A model generated the notes under the pieces. It was not told the DNA's origin. It ran no database searches and saw only the letters and a program-made list of their open reading frames with translations. 64,000 nt of DNA. Source: Micromonospora lupini. GTDB taxonomy: Bacteria > Actinomycetota > Actinomycetes > Mycobacteriales > Micromonosporaceae. Positions 41,001 through 49,604 of the stretch are shown here, piece after piece. Numbering within the stretch: position 1 is the stretch's first letter; each line of letters opens with the position of its first letter. Made by a program: the position numbers and the translations under genes. Location of the stretch: assembly GCF_026342015.1 (NCBI RefSeq), contig NZ_JAPENL010000003.1, forward strand, positions 186,001-250,000, given 5' to 3'.

Positions 41001-42217
41001 CAGGCCACCACCCGGGCCGGCCGGCGCACCGCGGCGACCTCGCCGTAGACCTCGGCCAGACGTTCGGCGGCGACCGCCCACGAGTAGCGCGACCGGGCCC
41101 GCTCACGCGCCGCCGTGGCGTACCGGAAGCGGCGGATCCGGTCGTCGAGCAGCCGCTGGATCGCTGTGGCGAGGGCCTGCGGATCCCGGGCCGGCACCAG
41201 GTCACCCGTCGTGCCGTCGACCACCGTGTCGCGGATGCCGCCGACTGCGGTGCCGACGACAGGCACGCCGCACGCCATCGCCTCCAGCGGGGTCAACCCG
41301 AACGGCTCGTACCAGGGTGCGGCGACCAGCAGGTCCGCCGAGCGGTACCAGCGGCCCATCTCCTCCCGGGGTACCGCGCCGACCAGGTGCACCCGGTCGG
41401 CGACGCCGCACGACTCGGCCAGGGCGCGCAGCCTCCGGGCGTACGGATCGGTCTCCAGCAGACCCTCGGGCGGGCCGCCGACCACGACACACTCGGCGTC
41501 GGGCACCAGCGCCATCGCGCGGACCACCGTCTGGAAACCCTTGCGCTCGACCAGCCGGCCCACGGTCAGGATCCGGGCTCGGCCCGGCTCACGGTCGGCG
41601 ACCGACCCGAGCGGGGCGAACGAGGCGAGGTTGACCCCGGAGGGCACGACTGTCATCCGGGACCGGGGCACCCCCATCCGGACCAGCTCCCCGACCTCGT
41701 CGCGGCACTGGGCGACCACCCGGTCCACCGAGCGGCCCAACTCCCGCTCGTAGGAGATGCGCCGGGCCGGGCTGGTGTCCTGCACGCCCTGGTAGCGGCG
41801 CTTGACAGTGCCCAACGCGTGGTACGTCTGCACCACCGGCACCCCGGTCTGCCGACCGGCGGTCAACGCGGCCAGGCCGCTCATCCAGAAGTGCGCGTGG
41901 ATCACCTCGGGCGTCCAGTCCCCGCCGCGCCACCGCTCGACCAGCCACCGGCTGAACTCCCGCATGTGCGGCAGGAGCGCGTCCTTCGCGACCGGCTCGG
42001 CGGGACCGGCCGGCACGTGCACCACGTCGTACCCGTCCGGGGCGCGTACGGTCACCGGCAGGTCCAGGGCGTCGCGGCGGGTGTAGACCCGCACCTCGTG
42101 CCCGGCGGCGACGAGGGCGGCGGACAGCTCGGCGACGTGCGTGTTCTGGCCGCCGGCGTCCTCGCCTCCGAGGATGGCGAGCGGGCTGGCGTGCTCCGAG
42201 ATCATCGCGATCCGCAT
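41000..42217 (-). CDS. GT4 family glycosyltransferase
   Basis: 405 aa GT-B enzyme. GGEDAGGQNTHVAELSAAL at the N-terminus resembles the sucrose-synthase/mannosyltransferase subgroup of GT4; GRLVERKGFQTVVRAM and EPFGLTPLEAMACGVPVVGTAVGGI (Glu-x7-Glu) form the donor site. ATG at 42217 with GGAGGAAGT. It overlaps the neighbouring glycosyltransferase by 16 bases and touches gmhA. Likely extends the same glycan as the heptosyltransferases; donor unknown. Confidence 0.9.
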   Translation of the reverse strand: MRIAMISEHASPLAILGGEDAGGQNTHVAELSAALVAAGHEVRVYTRRDALDLPVTVRAPDGYDVVHVPAGPAEPVAKDALLPHMREFSRWLVERWRGGDWTPEVIHAHFWMSGLAALTAGRQTGVPVVQTYHALGTVKRRYQGVQDTSPARRISYERELGRSVDRVVAQCRDEVGELVRMGVPRSRMTVVPSGVNLASFAPLGSVADREPGRARILTVGRLVERKGFQTVVRAMALVPDAECVVVGGPPEGLLETDPYARRLRALAESCGVADRVHLVGAVPREEMGRWYRSADLLVAAPWYEPFGLTPLEAMACGVPVVGTAVGGIRDTVVDGTTGDLVPARDPQALATAIQRLLDDRIRRFRYATAARERARSRYSWAVAAERLAEVYGEVAAVRRPARVVA

Positions 42218-43176
42218 ACTTCCTCCTCCAGCAGCCGGTCCCAGTCAGCGAGGAAACGGTCGAGGCCGTATCTGTCGCGCGCGGCGGCCCGTGCCGCCAC
42301 GCCGGCCTGACGTGCGGCCGCCGGCTCGGCGATGAACCGGCTGGCGGCGTCGAGCAGGGTGTCCATCCGGGTGGCGAGCGCTCCCGCCTCCGGTGGCACC
42401 GCGGTCACCGCCTCGGTGGTGGCGAGCGCGACGACAGGCATGCCGATCGCCATCGCCTCGATGAGGCTGAGCCCGAGGGAGGTCCAGCGGCACAGGTGCA
42501 GGTACGCGCGCCGGCGGGCCAACTCGGCGTGCATCCGGTCCTGGGGCACGTCGTCGTGGCTGGTGAGCCGGTCGGCGGGCAGTCCGAGGTGGTCGGCGAG
42601 ACCTGCCACGCCCATGCCGAACACGTCCAGCGGCGCGATCTCGGCGAAGCGGGGCAGCAGGTCCGTGCCGGTGACCCGGCCCCGCCGCACCGGCTCGTTG
42701 ATCACCACGGCGAGCCGGTCCAGTTCACCCGTGTACGACACCGCCGGCGCGACGATGCCGTGGTCGACCACGCGGGTGCGGGTCACGCCGGTGTCCCAGA
42801 AGATCTGGTTGAACCCGGTGACGTGGGCGACGAGCAGGTCACCACGGTCGGCCATCGGGTGGCGGGTGTTCGGCACGTCGCCCTTGGGGGTGTTGTGCTC
42901 GACGTAGATGGCGGGCACGTCGCGCCCGGGACGCCGCCCCAGCCACTGCTCGGCCAGGTCGATCTCCTCCGGGCGTTGCAGGATGACCAGGTCGACGTCG
43001 CTGCCGGGCAGGTCGTCGGGAGCCACCTCGACGGCGCTTTCCGGCCACGGGTAGGTGCGGGCCCGGCCGAGGCCGTACGCGCCACGGTCGGGTGTGGTGG
43101 GGATCAGGTAGCGGTGTTTGCCGTGCACGAAGGACGTGGTCCAGGAGCCGTGCACGTGCCAGAGCAGGATGTTCAT
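42202..43176 (-). CDS. GT4-like glycosyltransferase
   Basis: 324 aa. N-terminal Rossmann half (MNILLWHVHGSWTTSFVHGKH, then PAIYVEHNTPKGD) and a C-terminal half with LGLSLIEAMAIGMPVVALATTEA, equivalent to the GT4 donor site but lacking the classic first Glu of EPFG (SLGLS instead). The family occurs in actinomycete cell-surface glycan clusters. ATG at 43176 overlaps the stop of the fusion gene as ATGA. Donor and acceptor unknown. Confidence 0.82.
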   Translation of the reverse strand: MNILLWHVHGSWTTSFVHGKHRYLIPTTPDRGAYGLGRARTYPWPESAVEVAPDDLPGSDVDLVILQRPEEIDLAEQWLGRRPGRDVPAIYVEHNTPKGDVPNTRHPMADRGDLLVAHVTGFNQIFWDTGVTRTRVVDHGIVAPAVSYTGELDRLAVVINEPVRRGRVTGTDLLPRFAEIAPLDVFGMGVAGLADHLGLPADRLTSHDDVPQDRMHAELARRRAYLHLCRWTSLGLSLIEAMAIGMPVVALATTEAVTAVPPEAGALATRMDTLLDAASRFIAEPAAARQAGVAARAAARDRYGLDRFLADWDRLLEEEVCGSR

Positions 43177-44846
43177 CGGATGCCACCACCGCTGGGCACG
43201 AGCGTGCGTACCGCCTCGACCACCTCGGCCGGGTCGACGCCGCTGAGGCACGGGTGCCCCGGGACCGGGCAGCTCGCCGCCCGGGTGTCCCGGCAGGGCG
43301 CCCCCGCGTCGCCGAGCCGGACGGTGGGCACCCGGTAGGGCGCCCACTGCCCGAAGGGGACTGTCGGCGCGAACAGGCTCACGACCGGCACCCCGGCCGC
43401 GGCGGCCAGGTGCGCGGGCCCGGTGTTGCCGACCACCACGGCGGCGGCGTCGGTGACGAGCCCGGCCAACCCGGCCAGGTCCGTCCGGCCGCCCAGGTCG
43501 GTGCCGCCCGCCGCGGCGACCCGGGCGGTGACCGTACGCTCGTCGGGTCCGCCGGTGACCAGCACCCGATGCCCGGCGTCGGTGAGCGCCGCGGCGATCC
43601 GCGCCGCCAGCTCGGTCGGGCAGGCCCGGCTCGACGCGGCCGACCCGGGGTGCAGCACCACGTAGCCGGGGTCACCGGCAGCGGCCGGTCGGGGCGCCAC
43701 GGCATCGTCGCGGAGCCGGAGCACGGGTTCGTCGCCGACCGGCAGCCGATAGCCGGCGGCGGCGGCGAGGGAGAGCGCCCGCTCGGGTTCGGGGACGCCC
43801 ACCGGTACCCGGTGGCGGATGTCCACCAGGGAGCCCGGGTAGTCGTCGCTGATCGCGGCGATCCGGGTGATCCCGGCCATCCGCAGCAGCAGCGCGAGCG
43901 GCAGGGCGGACTGGTGGAACGACGTGAACACCACCGCCTGGTCCGCGCCGACGGCGGCGAGGCGGGACGTCAGGCCCCGCAGGGCGTCCGGGTCGACAGG
44001 CGCCGGCGCGGGGTCGATCCACGGCAGCGGGTGCTCGATGATCTCGTCGACACCGGGCAGCAGCTCGGCGGCGGCGCGTCCGCGAGGGCCGCACAGCAGC
44101 ACCACCCGCCGTGCGCCGGCCGCGACGGCCCGGATCGCCGGCCCGGTGACGAGCACGTCCCCGGCCGAGTCCGAACGCACCACCAACGTCGTGCCCACCC
44201 GCTCGGCGACCTCGGCGGGTTGCACGGCCCGCTGGCGGCGCAGGATCTCGTCCACGGCCGAGGGCAGGTCCGCGGCCACCCAGCCGGCGGCGGCGATCTC
44301 CTCCGGTCGGGTCACCGGGGTGGGCACCAGCACCCCGGCCGCCCCGGCGGCCAGCGCGGCGCCCACGTCGCGGCCGATGTCGCCCACCAGCACGCAGCGC
44401 GACGCGCTCGTGCCCAGCTCACGGGCGGCGGCGTAGACCAGACCGGGCGCGGGTTTACGGCAGTCGCACCTGTCGGAGTCGTCGTGCGGGCAGACCAGCC
44501 AGGCGTCGAAGTCGCCCAGCAGCTCCTCCACGCGGGCGTGCACCGCCCGCATCTGCTCCTCGCTGAAGTAACCCCGGGCCAGGCCCGACTGGTTGGTCAC
44601 CACCGCCAGGCGCAGCCCGGCGGCCCGTAGCCGGTCCAGCGCCGCCCGCGCCCCCGGGACCGGGCGTACCTTCTCCGGGTCGCCGTTGTACGGCACGTCC
44701 TCGATCAGGGTGCCGTCGCGGTCGAGCAGGACCGCGTCGTACAGGACTCCCGCGGGGGGTTCGGCAGGCCCGTGGCCAGCCCGGCCAACACCGGCGTACA
44801 CCCGGGCTGACCTGCGCTGATACGGATCCTCCTGGTCCTGTCGCAC
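43173..44846 (-). CDS. Fusion: GmhB-like heptose-bisphosphate phosphatase + GT9 heptosyltransferase domain
   Basis: 557 aa. Residues ~35-195 are a HAD phosphatase with DRDGTLIED (Asp42/Asp44) and the GmhB zinc set Cys119-x-His121 and Cys127-x-Cys129 (CPHDDSDRCDCRKP). Residues ~219-550 are GT9: VVRSDSAGDVLVTGPAI, HPGSAASSRACP, GNTGPAHLAAAAGVPVVSLFAP, ending GHPCLSGVDP. One polypeptide thus joins the third step of ADP-heptose synthesis to a probable heptose transfer. GTG at 44846 is the first start in frame; the initial ~33 residues are unconserved and a later start is possible. First gene of the operon. Confidence 0.88.
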   Translation of the reverse strand: MRQDQEDPYQRRSARVYAGVGRAGHGPAEPPAGVLYDAVLLDRDGTLIEDVPYNGDPEKVRPVPGARAALDRLRAAGLRLAVVTNQSGLARGYFSEEQMRAVHARVEELLGDFDAWLVCPHDDSDRCDCRKPAPGLVYAAARELGTSASRCVLVGDIGRDVGAALAAGAAGVLVPTPVTRPEEIAAAGWVAADLPSAVDEILRRQRAVQPAEVAERVGTTLVVRSDSAGDVLVTGPAIRAVAAGARRVVLLCGPRGRAAAELLPGVDEIIEHPLPWIDPAPAPVDPDALRGLTSRLAAVGADQAVVFTSFHQSALPLALLLRMAGITRIAAISDDYPGSLVDIRHRVPVGVPEPERALSLAAAAGYRLPVGDEPVLRLRDDAVAPRPAAAGDPGYVVLHPGSAASSRACPTELAARIAAALTDAGHRVLVTGGPDERTVTARVAAAGGTDLGGRTDLAGLAGLVTDAAAVVVGNTGPAHLAAAAGVPVVSLFAPTVPFGQWAPYRVPTVRLGDAGAPCRDTRAASCPVPGHPCLSGVDPAEVVEAVRTLVPSGGGIR

Positions 44847-45001
44847 AGCCGGCGGGTTCCCGGCGCCCCGAGGAGTAAACGTCGTCGTCGGTGCCGTGGG
44901 CCAACGCCGCCGACGGTGCCCGGGTCGGCCTTACCCGCCGCTCCCGAGAAGCTAACCCGCCGGCCCGTTAGCCTCCGTCGGGAGGCGGGTATGGGAGCCC
45001 A

Positions 45002-45448
45002 GTGGCGATAGTGGAGAAAGTGATCGACGCTCCCCCGCAGCAGGTGTTCGACGTGCTGGCCGACGGATGGACGTACAGCGACTGGGTTGTCGGGACCGCG
45101 CACGTGCGCGACGTGGATGACGCCTGGCCCCGGGTGGGCAGCCAACTGCACCACCGCGCCGGGCCGTGGCCGTTCTCGTTGCAGGACGCGTCGACGGTGC
45201 TGGCCTGCGAGCCCCCGCACCGGCTGGTGCTGCGTGCCGGCCTGTGGCCGGCCGGCGAGGCGATCGTGGCGTTCACCCTGCAACCGGTCGACGGCGGCGC
45301 CACCCGCGTCCGCCTCGGGGAGGACTTCGCCGCCGGCCCGCTGCGCTGGGTCCGCAACAAGGCCAACGACCTGGTGCTGCACCTGCGTAACCGGGAGACG
45401 CTGGACCGGCTCTCCGACATCGCCGTACGACGGAAGGTCTCCCCGTGA
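45002..45448 (+). CDS. SRPBCC (START/polyketide-cyclase fold) family protein
   Basis: 148-aa helix-grip protein of the SRPBCC superfamily: IVEKVIDAPPQQVFDVLADGWTYSDWVVG at the start and a long C-terminal helix. Such proteins bind hydrophobic ligands. GTG at 45002; the promoter must lie in the 155-base region shared with the divergent heptose operon. Its stop overlaps a GTG that opens a 12-residue frame, a likely leftover of a former second gene. Confidence 0.85.
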   Translation: MAIVEKVIDAPPQQVFDVLADGWTYSDWVVGTAHVRDVDDAWPRVGSQLHHRAGPWPFSLQDASTVLACEPPHRLVLRAGLWPAGEAIVAFTLQPVDGGATRVRLGEDFAAGPLRWVRNKANDLVLHLRNRETLDRLSDIAVRRKVSP

Positions 45449-45483
45449 CGCAGACGGTGGTGGTGACCGGCGCGCTGCGCTGA
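45445..45483 (+). pseudogene. Vestige of a gene once coupled to the SRPBCC gene
   Basis: GTG at 45445 overlaps the SRPBCC stop as GTGA and encodes MTQTVVVTGALR before a TGA at 45481. The beginning looks like the first beta-strand of a dinucleotide-binding oxidoreductase, but the frame ends at once and no continuation is seen in the other frames of the following 100 bases. Probably a remnant after deletion; chance cannot be excluded. Confidence 0.35.
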
Positions 45484-45592
45484 GCGCGTCGCCACCTGCG
45501 GCCGGCCCGACCGACGGGGAGCCTTTTCAATCCGGATCGGGCAACTGGCTACCCTCTCAGGTAGCCCAGTCCGCAAACCGAGGATGTCCGAC

Positions 45593-46357
45593 ATGATCGA
45601 GCCCGTCCAGCTGCCGTCGCCGTGGCGAGACGCACACCTGACAGTCGTCGTGCCCACCTACAACGAGGCGGGCAACCTCCCGGCGCTTGTCGAGCGGCTG
45701 CTCGCGCTGCCGCTGCCGGGGCTGCGCATCCTCGTCGCCGACGACAACTCCCCCGACGGCACCGGCGAGGTGGCCGACAAGCTGGCCATCGAGTATCCGG
45801 AGCGGATCGAGGTGATGCACCGGGCCGGCAAGGAGGGCCTGGGTCGGGCGTACGTCGACGGGATGAGCCGGGCTCTTGAGGGTGGCGCCGAGTTCGTGGC
45901 GCAGATGGACGCCGACCTGTCGCACCCGCCGGAGGCGCTGCCGGGGATGCTGGGCGCGCTGCTCTCCACCCAGGCCGGTGTGGTGATCGGCTCCCGGTAC
46001 GTGCCCGGTGGTGAGCTGGACGAGAACTGGCCGCTGTACAGGCGTGCGCTCAGCGGATGGGCGAACCTCTACGTGCACACGCTGCTGCGGGTGCGCATCC
46101 GGGACCTGACCGCCGGCTTCAAGATCTGGCGGGCCGACGCGCTGAAGGACATCGGCCTGCACCGGGTGCAGTCCAACGGCTACAGCTTCCAGGTCGAGAT
46201 GCACTACCTGGCCACCAAGTTGGGGCACACGATCCTGGAGGTCCCGATCCGCTTCGAGGAGCGGCGCGACGGCGTCTCCAAGATGACCACGGCGACCAAG
46301 GTCGAGAGCGCCCTGATGCCGTTCCGCCTCCGCAGCAAACACCGCAACATCACCTAA
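45593..46357 (+). CDS. Polyprenol-phosphate-mannose synthase (Ppm1 catalytic domain, GT2)
   Basis: 254-aa GT2 enzyme. VVVPTYNEAGNLPALVERLL, VADDNSPDGTGEVAD, the metal-binding QMDADLSHPPE, SRYVPGG and a C-terminal RFEERRDGVSKM are the dolichol/polyprenol-phosphate mannosyltransferase signature. It uses GDP-mannose to charge polyprenyl phosphate, the lipid donor for late PIM, lipomannan and protein O-mannosylation outside the membrane. There is no fused apolipoprotein acyltransferase domain, unlike some mycobacterial Ppm1. ATG 45593 is preferred (GAGG 9 bases upstream); ATG 45584 is alternative. Confidence 0.92.
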   Translation: MIEPVQLPSPWRDAHLTVVVPTYNEAGNLPALVERLLALPLPGLRILVADDNSPDGTGEVADKLAIEYPERIEVMHRAGKEGLGRAYVDGMSRALEGGAEFVAQMDADLSHPPEALPGMLGALLSTQAGVVIGSRYVPGGELDENWPLYRRALSGWANLYVHTLLRVRIRDLTAGFKIWRADALKDIGLHRVQSNGYSFQVEMHYLATKLGHTILEVPIRFEERRDGVSKMTTATKVESALMPFRLRSKHRNIT

Positions 46358-46371
46358 CCCCCACCGCTTGT

Positions 46372-46427
46372 TGATCAAGAGGTTTGCGTCAGATTCCGGC
46401 TCGCCGGTGACGCAAACCTCTTGATCA
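46372..46427. terminator. Perfect 20-bp inverted repeat between convergent ppm and FAD oxidoreductase genes
   Basis: TGATCAAGAGGTTTGCGTCA (46372-46391) and its exact complement (46408-46427) flank a 16-base loop that itself contains CCGG/CCGG. It is relatively A+T-rich for this genome. It serves as a two-way terminator; arm length and perfection suggest a mobile palindromic element. Confidence 0.8.
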
Positions 46428-46432
46428 CCGCT

Positions 46433-48043
46433 TCAGGTCGGGGGGTAGACGGCCTTGTGGGCCGTCGAGATGGCCTTTGCGTAGGCGATGCCCGTCAGGG
46501 CGCGGTCGCGGGCCAGGGCCGCGCGGGCCGCGTTCGCGCCCGGGGCGCCGTGCACCCCACCGCCCGGGTGCGCCGACGAGCTGGCCAGGAAGAGCCGGTC
46601 CACCGGGGTGTCCGCCCGGCCCAGGCCGGGAATCGGGCGCAGGAAGAGCTGCTGGTACGCGGCGGCGGTGCCCCCGCCGAGCGCGCCACCGACCAGGCTC
46701 GGATCGCCCTTCTCCAGGTCGGCGGGCCCGGCCACGTGGCGGCCCACGATGAGCTGCCGGAAGCCCGGGGCCGCCGCCTCCAGCACGTCCTCCATCCGCT
46801 GCACGTGCCCGGCGATCTCCTCGGCCCGCCAGTCGTGTCGGAACGGCAGATGGGTGTACGACCAGAGCGACTCGGTGCCCGGCGGTGAGTGGCTGGGGTC
46901 GGCCACGGACATCTGCCCGACCAGCAGGAACGGGTCGCGGGGCAGTTCGCCGCGGGCCAGCTCGCCGGCGTAGCGGGTCAGCCCGTCGAGGTCCGCGCCG
47001 AGATGCACCGTGCCGGCGCCGGCGATGTCCCGGTTGGTCCACGGCACCGGGGCGGACAGCGCCCAGTCCACCTTCAGCGTCGAGCCGTCCCACCTGAAGT
47101 GCGCCAGGTCCTCGACCAGCCGCGACGGCAGCGCCGCCGCCCCGACGAGGTCGAGGTAGAGGGCCGGGGCCGGCACGTCGGCGAGGACGGCCCGACGGGC
47201 CCGCCACAGCGCGCCGCCCTCGGTGCGGACGCCCATCGCCCGGCCGCGCGCGGTGAGCACCCGGTCGACCCGCGCGCCGTAGAGGATGCGGCCACCGCGT
47301 TGCGCCAGGCGGGCCACGAGCGCGTTGGTGATCTGCCGCGCGCCGCCGTCGGGCACCGGCCAGCCGACCTGCTGGCCGAGCATGGCAAGGAGCCAGCCGT
47401 ACACGCCGGAGCCGGCCTCCTCGGGGGACAGGTCGGTGTGCAGGGCGCACCCGGCCAGCAGCGCCGGACCGCCGGGGCCGTCGAAGAGCTCGTCGCCGAG
47501 CTTGCGCACCGGCACCACGAGTCGCCGCGCCAGCCGCAGGGCGCCCGCGATCCGCAGCCGGCGCAGCAGGCCCAGCCCGCCGCGTACCGGCGGGAACGGC
47601 GTGGTGATCGTGGTCAGCATCGGCTCGGCCACGTCGAGCCAGTCGGAGTACGCGTTCAGCCAGCGCTTGCCGTCGCCGGGGGCGAACTGCTCCAGCGAGG
47701 CCGCCGTGACGTCCGGGTCTCGGTTGATCACCGCGGCCCGACCGTCGGGAAGCAGGTGCGCCAGCACGTCCGGGGCGTGCCTCCAGGACAGCCCGTACTC
47801 GCCCAGGTCGAGGCCGTTCAGCACCGGCGAGGCGTACCCCAGGGGGTAGAACGAGCTGTAGAGGTCGCTCAGGTAGCCCGGCGCGGTCACCTCGGCGGAC
47901 TGGACCGCGCCGCCGGGTACGGCGGTAGCCTCCAGCACCACCACGTCCCAACCGGCGTCGGCAAGCAGGTTCGCCGCGACGAGGCCGTTGTGCCCGGCTC
48001 CGACGACGACGGCGTCCGCGCTCTGCGCGCCGGGGGTAGTCAC
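46433..48043 (-). CDS. FAD-dependent phytoene-desaturase-like oxidoreductase
   Basis: 536 aa. The N-terminal FAD-binding fingerprint VVVGAGHNGLVAANLLADAGWDVVVLEA and the C-terminal flavin motif FLASSSAHPGGGVHGAPGANAA are those of the CrtI/phytoene-dehydrogenase-like (PYROXD2-type) group. No carotenoid synthesis genes lie nearby, so the substrate is open. GTG at 48043; divergent from the aldehyde dehydrogenase gene with 72 bases between, and convergent with ppm. Confidence 0.9.
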   Translation of the reverse strand: MTTPGAQSADAVVVGAGHNGLVAANLLADAGWDVVVLEATAVPGGAVQSAEVTAPGYLSDLYSSFYPLGYASPVLNGLDLGEYGLSWRHAPDVLAHLLPDGRAAVINRDPDVTAASLEQFAPGDGKRWLNAYSDWLDVAEPMLTTITTPFPPVRGGLGLLRRLRIAGALRLARRLVVPVRKLGDELFDGPGGPALLAGCALHTDLSPEEAGSGVYGWLLAMLGQQVGWPVPDGGARQITNALVARLAQRGGRILYGARVDRVLTARGRAMGVRTEGGALWRARRAVLADVPAPALYLDLVGAAALPSRLVEDLAHFRWDGSTLKVDWALSAPVPWTNRDIAGAGTVHLGADLDGLTRYAGELARGELPRDPFLLVGQMSVADPSHSPPGTESLWSYTHLPFRHDWRAEEIAGHVQRMEDVLEAAAPGFRQLIVGRHVAGPADLEKGDPSLVGGALGGGTAAAYQQLFLRPIPGLGRADTPVDRLFLASSSAHPGGGVHGAPGANAARAALARDRALTGIAYAKAISTAHKAVYPPT

Positions 48044-48115
48044 CCGATCCGCCTACCCGGCGCGCAACCGGGCGAAACGCGTTTGTCTCGTCGGGGCGGG
48101 GGCATCCAGCGCCGC

Positions 48116-49549
48116 ATGTACACGGTTGCGCAGCTGGTGGGCGGGGTGTGGGGCGCGGGCGGCGCCGGGGGCGAGCTGGTCGTCCACGATCCGGCGGACG
48201 GCGAACCGGTCAGCTCGGTGCCTGTCGCCACTGCCGACGAGGTCGGCAAGGCGGCCCAGGCGGCCCGGGAGTCGGCCGCGGAGTGGGCGGCGACCGCGTC
48301 GGCGGAGCGGGCGGCGGCGCTGCACCGGGCCGCGGACGCCGTCGCCGCGGTCATCGACGAACTGGCGACGGCGGTCACCGCGGAGATGGGCAAGCCGCTC
48401 GCGGACGCCCGCGGCGGCGTCGAGGCGGGCATCGGCACGATGCGACAGTACGCGGAACTGGCCCCCCTGCGCGGCGGGCGGACGCTCAACGGCGCACTTG
48501 ACGCCGTGGACTTCCTGACTCCCCAGCCGCGCGGCGTGGTCGCCGCCATCACCCCCTGGAACGACCCGGTGGCGGTCTCCTGCGGCCTGCTCGGCGCGGC
48601 GCTGGTCACCGGCAACGTGGTGCTCTACAAACCCAGCGAGCGGACACCGGCGACGGGCTGGCTGCTGGCGCGAGCCCTTGACGAGGCGCTGCCCGCCGGG
48701 GTGCTGTCCCTGCTCACCGGCGGTCCGGAGGTCGGCGCGGCGCTTGCCGCACAGGACGTGGACGTGGTCGCCCACGTGGGTTCCACCGCCACCGGGCGCA
48801 CGATCGCCGCCGCCGCGGCCCGTACCGGCGCGAAGGTGCTGCTGGAGAACGGCGGCAGCGACCCGCTTGTCGTCGACGCGGGTGTCGACCCCGACTGGGC
48901 GGCCGAGCAGGCCGCGCTCGGGGCGTTCGCGAACGCCGGGCAGATCTGTGTGGCGGTGGAGCGGATCTACGTGCACCGGGACGTGGCCGACGCCTTCGTG
49001 GCGGCGCTCGTGCGGCGGGCCGGTGCCCTGCGGGTCGGGCCGGGTCGGGACCCGGGCACCGAGCTGGGCCCGCTTGTCGACCGACGGCACCGCGACCACG
49101 TGCACGGGCAGGTGAGCGCGGCGGTGGCGTCCGGCGCGCGGGTACGTACCGGCGGGGAGGTGCCGGACGGGCCCGGGGCGTACTACCCGGCGACAGTGGT
49201 CACCGACTGCCGGCACGACATGGTGCTGGTGCGGGAGGAGACGTTCGGGCCGGTCGCCCCGGTGGTGGTGGTCGACTCCTTCGACGAGGCGTTGACCTGC
49301 GCGGCGGACTCCCCGTACGGGCTGGCCGCCACAGTGCTGACCGCATCGATGAGCCATGCGCAGCGGGCCTGGCGGGAGCTGCCGGTGGGCACCGTGAAGG
49401 TCAACTCGGTGTTCGGCGGGGCGCCCGGCGGCGCCGCGCATCCGCGCCGGGCCAGCGGGCAGGGCTTCGGATACGGCCCGGAGCTGCTGGACGAGTTCAG
49501 CGCCACGAAGGCGGTGCACATCGAGGCGCCCGGCGGCGGGCACTGGTGA
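48116..49549 (+). CDS. NAD(P)-dependent aldehyde dehydrogenase
   Basis: 477 aa. Active-site Cys278 in ANAGQICVAVE, general base Glu244 in LLENGGSDP, Asn149 in TPWNDPV, cofactor Lys172 in YKPSE. The C-terminal SVFGGAPGGAAHPRRASGQGFGYGPELLDEFSATKAVHI layout is typical of the succinate-semialdehyde-dehydrogenase-like branch. ATG 48116. It is divergent from the FAD oxidoreductase, and the two may act on the same class of substrate. A perfect hairpin follows the stop. Confidence 0.92.
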   Translation: MYTVAQLVGGVWGAGGAGGELVVHDPADGEPVSSVPVATADEVGKAAQAARESAAEWAATASAERAAALHRAADAVAAVIDELATAVTAEMGKPLADARGGVEAGIGTMRQYAELAPLRGGRTLNGALDAVDFLTPQPRGVVAAITPWNDPVAVSCGLLGAALVTGNVVLYKPSERTPATGWLLARALDEALPAGVLSLLTGGPEVGAALAAQDVDVVAHVGSTATGRTIAAAAARTGAKVLLENGGSDPLVVDAGVDPDWAAEQAALGAFANAGQICVAVERIYVHRDVADAFVAALVRRAGALRVGPGRDPGTELGPLVDRRHRDHVHGQVSAAVASGARVRTGGEVPDGPGAYYPATVVTDCRHDMVLVREETFGPVAPVVVVDSFDEALTCAADSPYGLAATVLTASMSHAQRAWRELPVGTVKVNSVFGGAPGGAAHPRRASGQGFGYGPELLDEFSATKAVHIEAPGGGHW

Positions 49550-49550
49550 A

Positions 49551-49591
49551 CGGTACGGGCGGACGCAGGGGTGGCGCGTCCGCCCGTACCG
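49551..49591. terminator. Perfect 16-bp terminator hairpin after the aldehyde dehydrogenase gene
   Basis: CGGTACGGGCGGACGC (49551-49566) pairs with GCGTCCGCCCGTACCG (49576-49591) around AGGGGTGGC. It lies between convergent genes and serves both. Confidence 0.88.
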
Positions 49592-49604
49592 CGCTGTGCG
49601 TGGG

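Noticed and set aside
36144..44846. Heptose genes as contamination or recent transfer from a Gram-negative
   Set aside because: G+C, GTG starts, overlap style and flanking genes are the same as the rest of the window, and the fusion is not a Gram-negative layout.
36144..44846. Heptose genes as an antibiotic cluster of the septacidin or hygromycin type
   Set aside because: No aminotransferase, tailoring, resistance or pathway-specific regulator gene, while four glycosyltransferase domains suggest polymer or glycolipid assembly.
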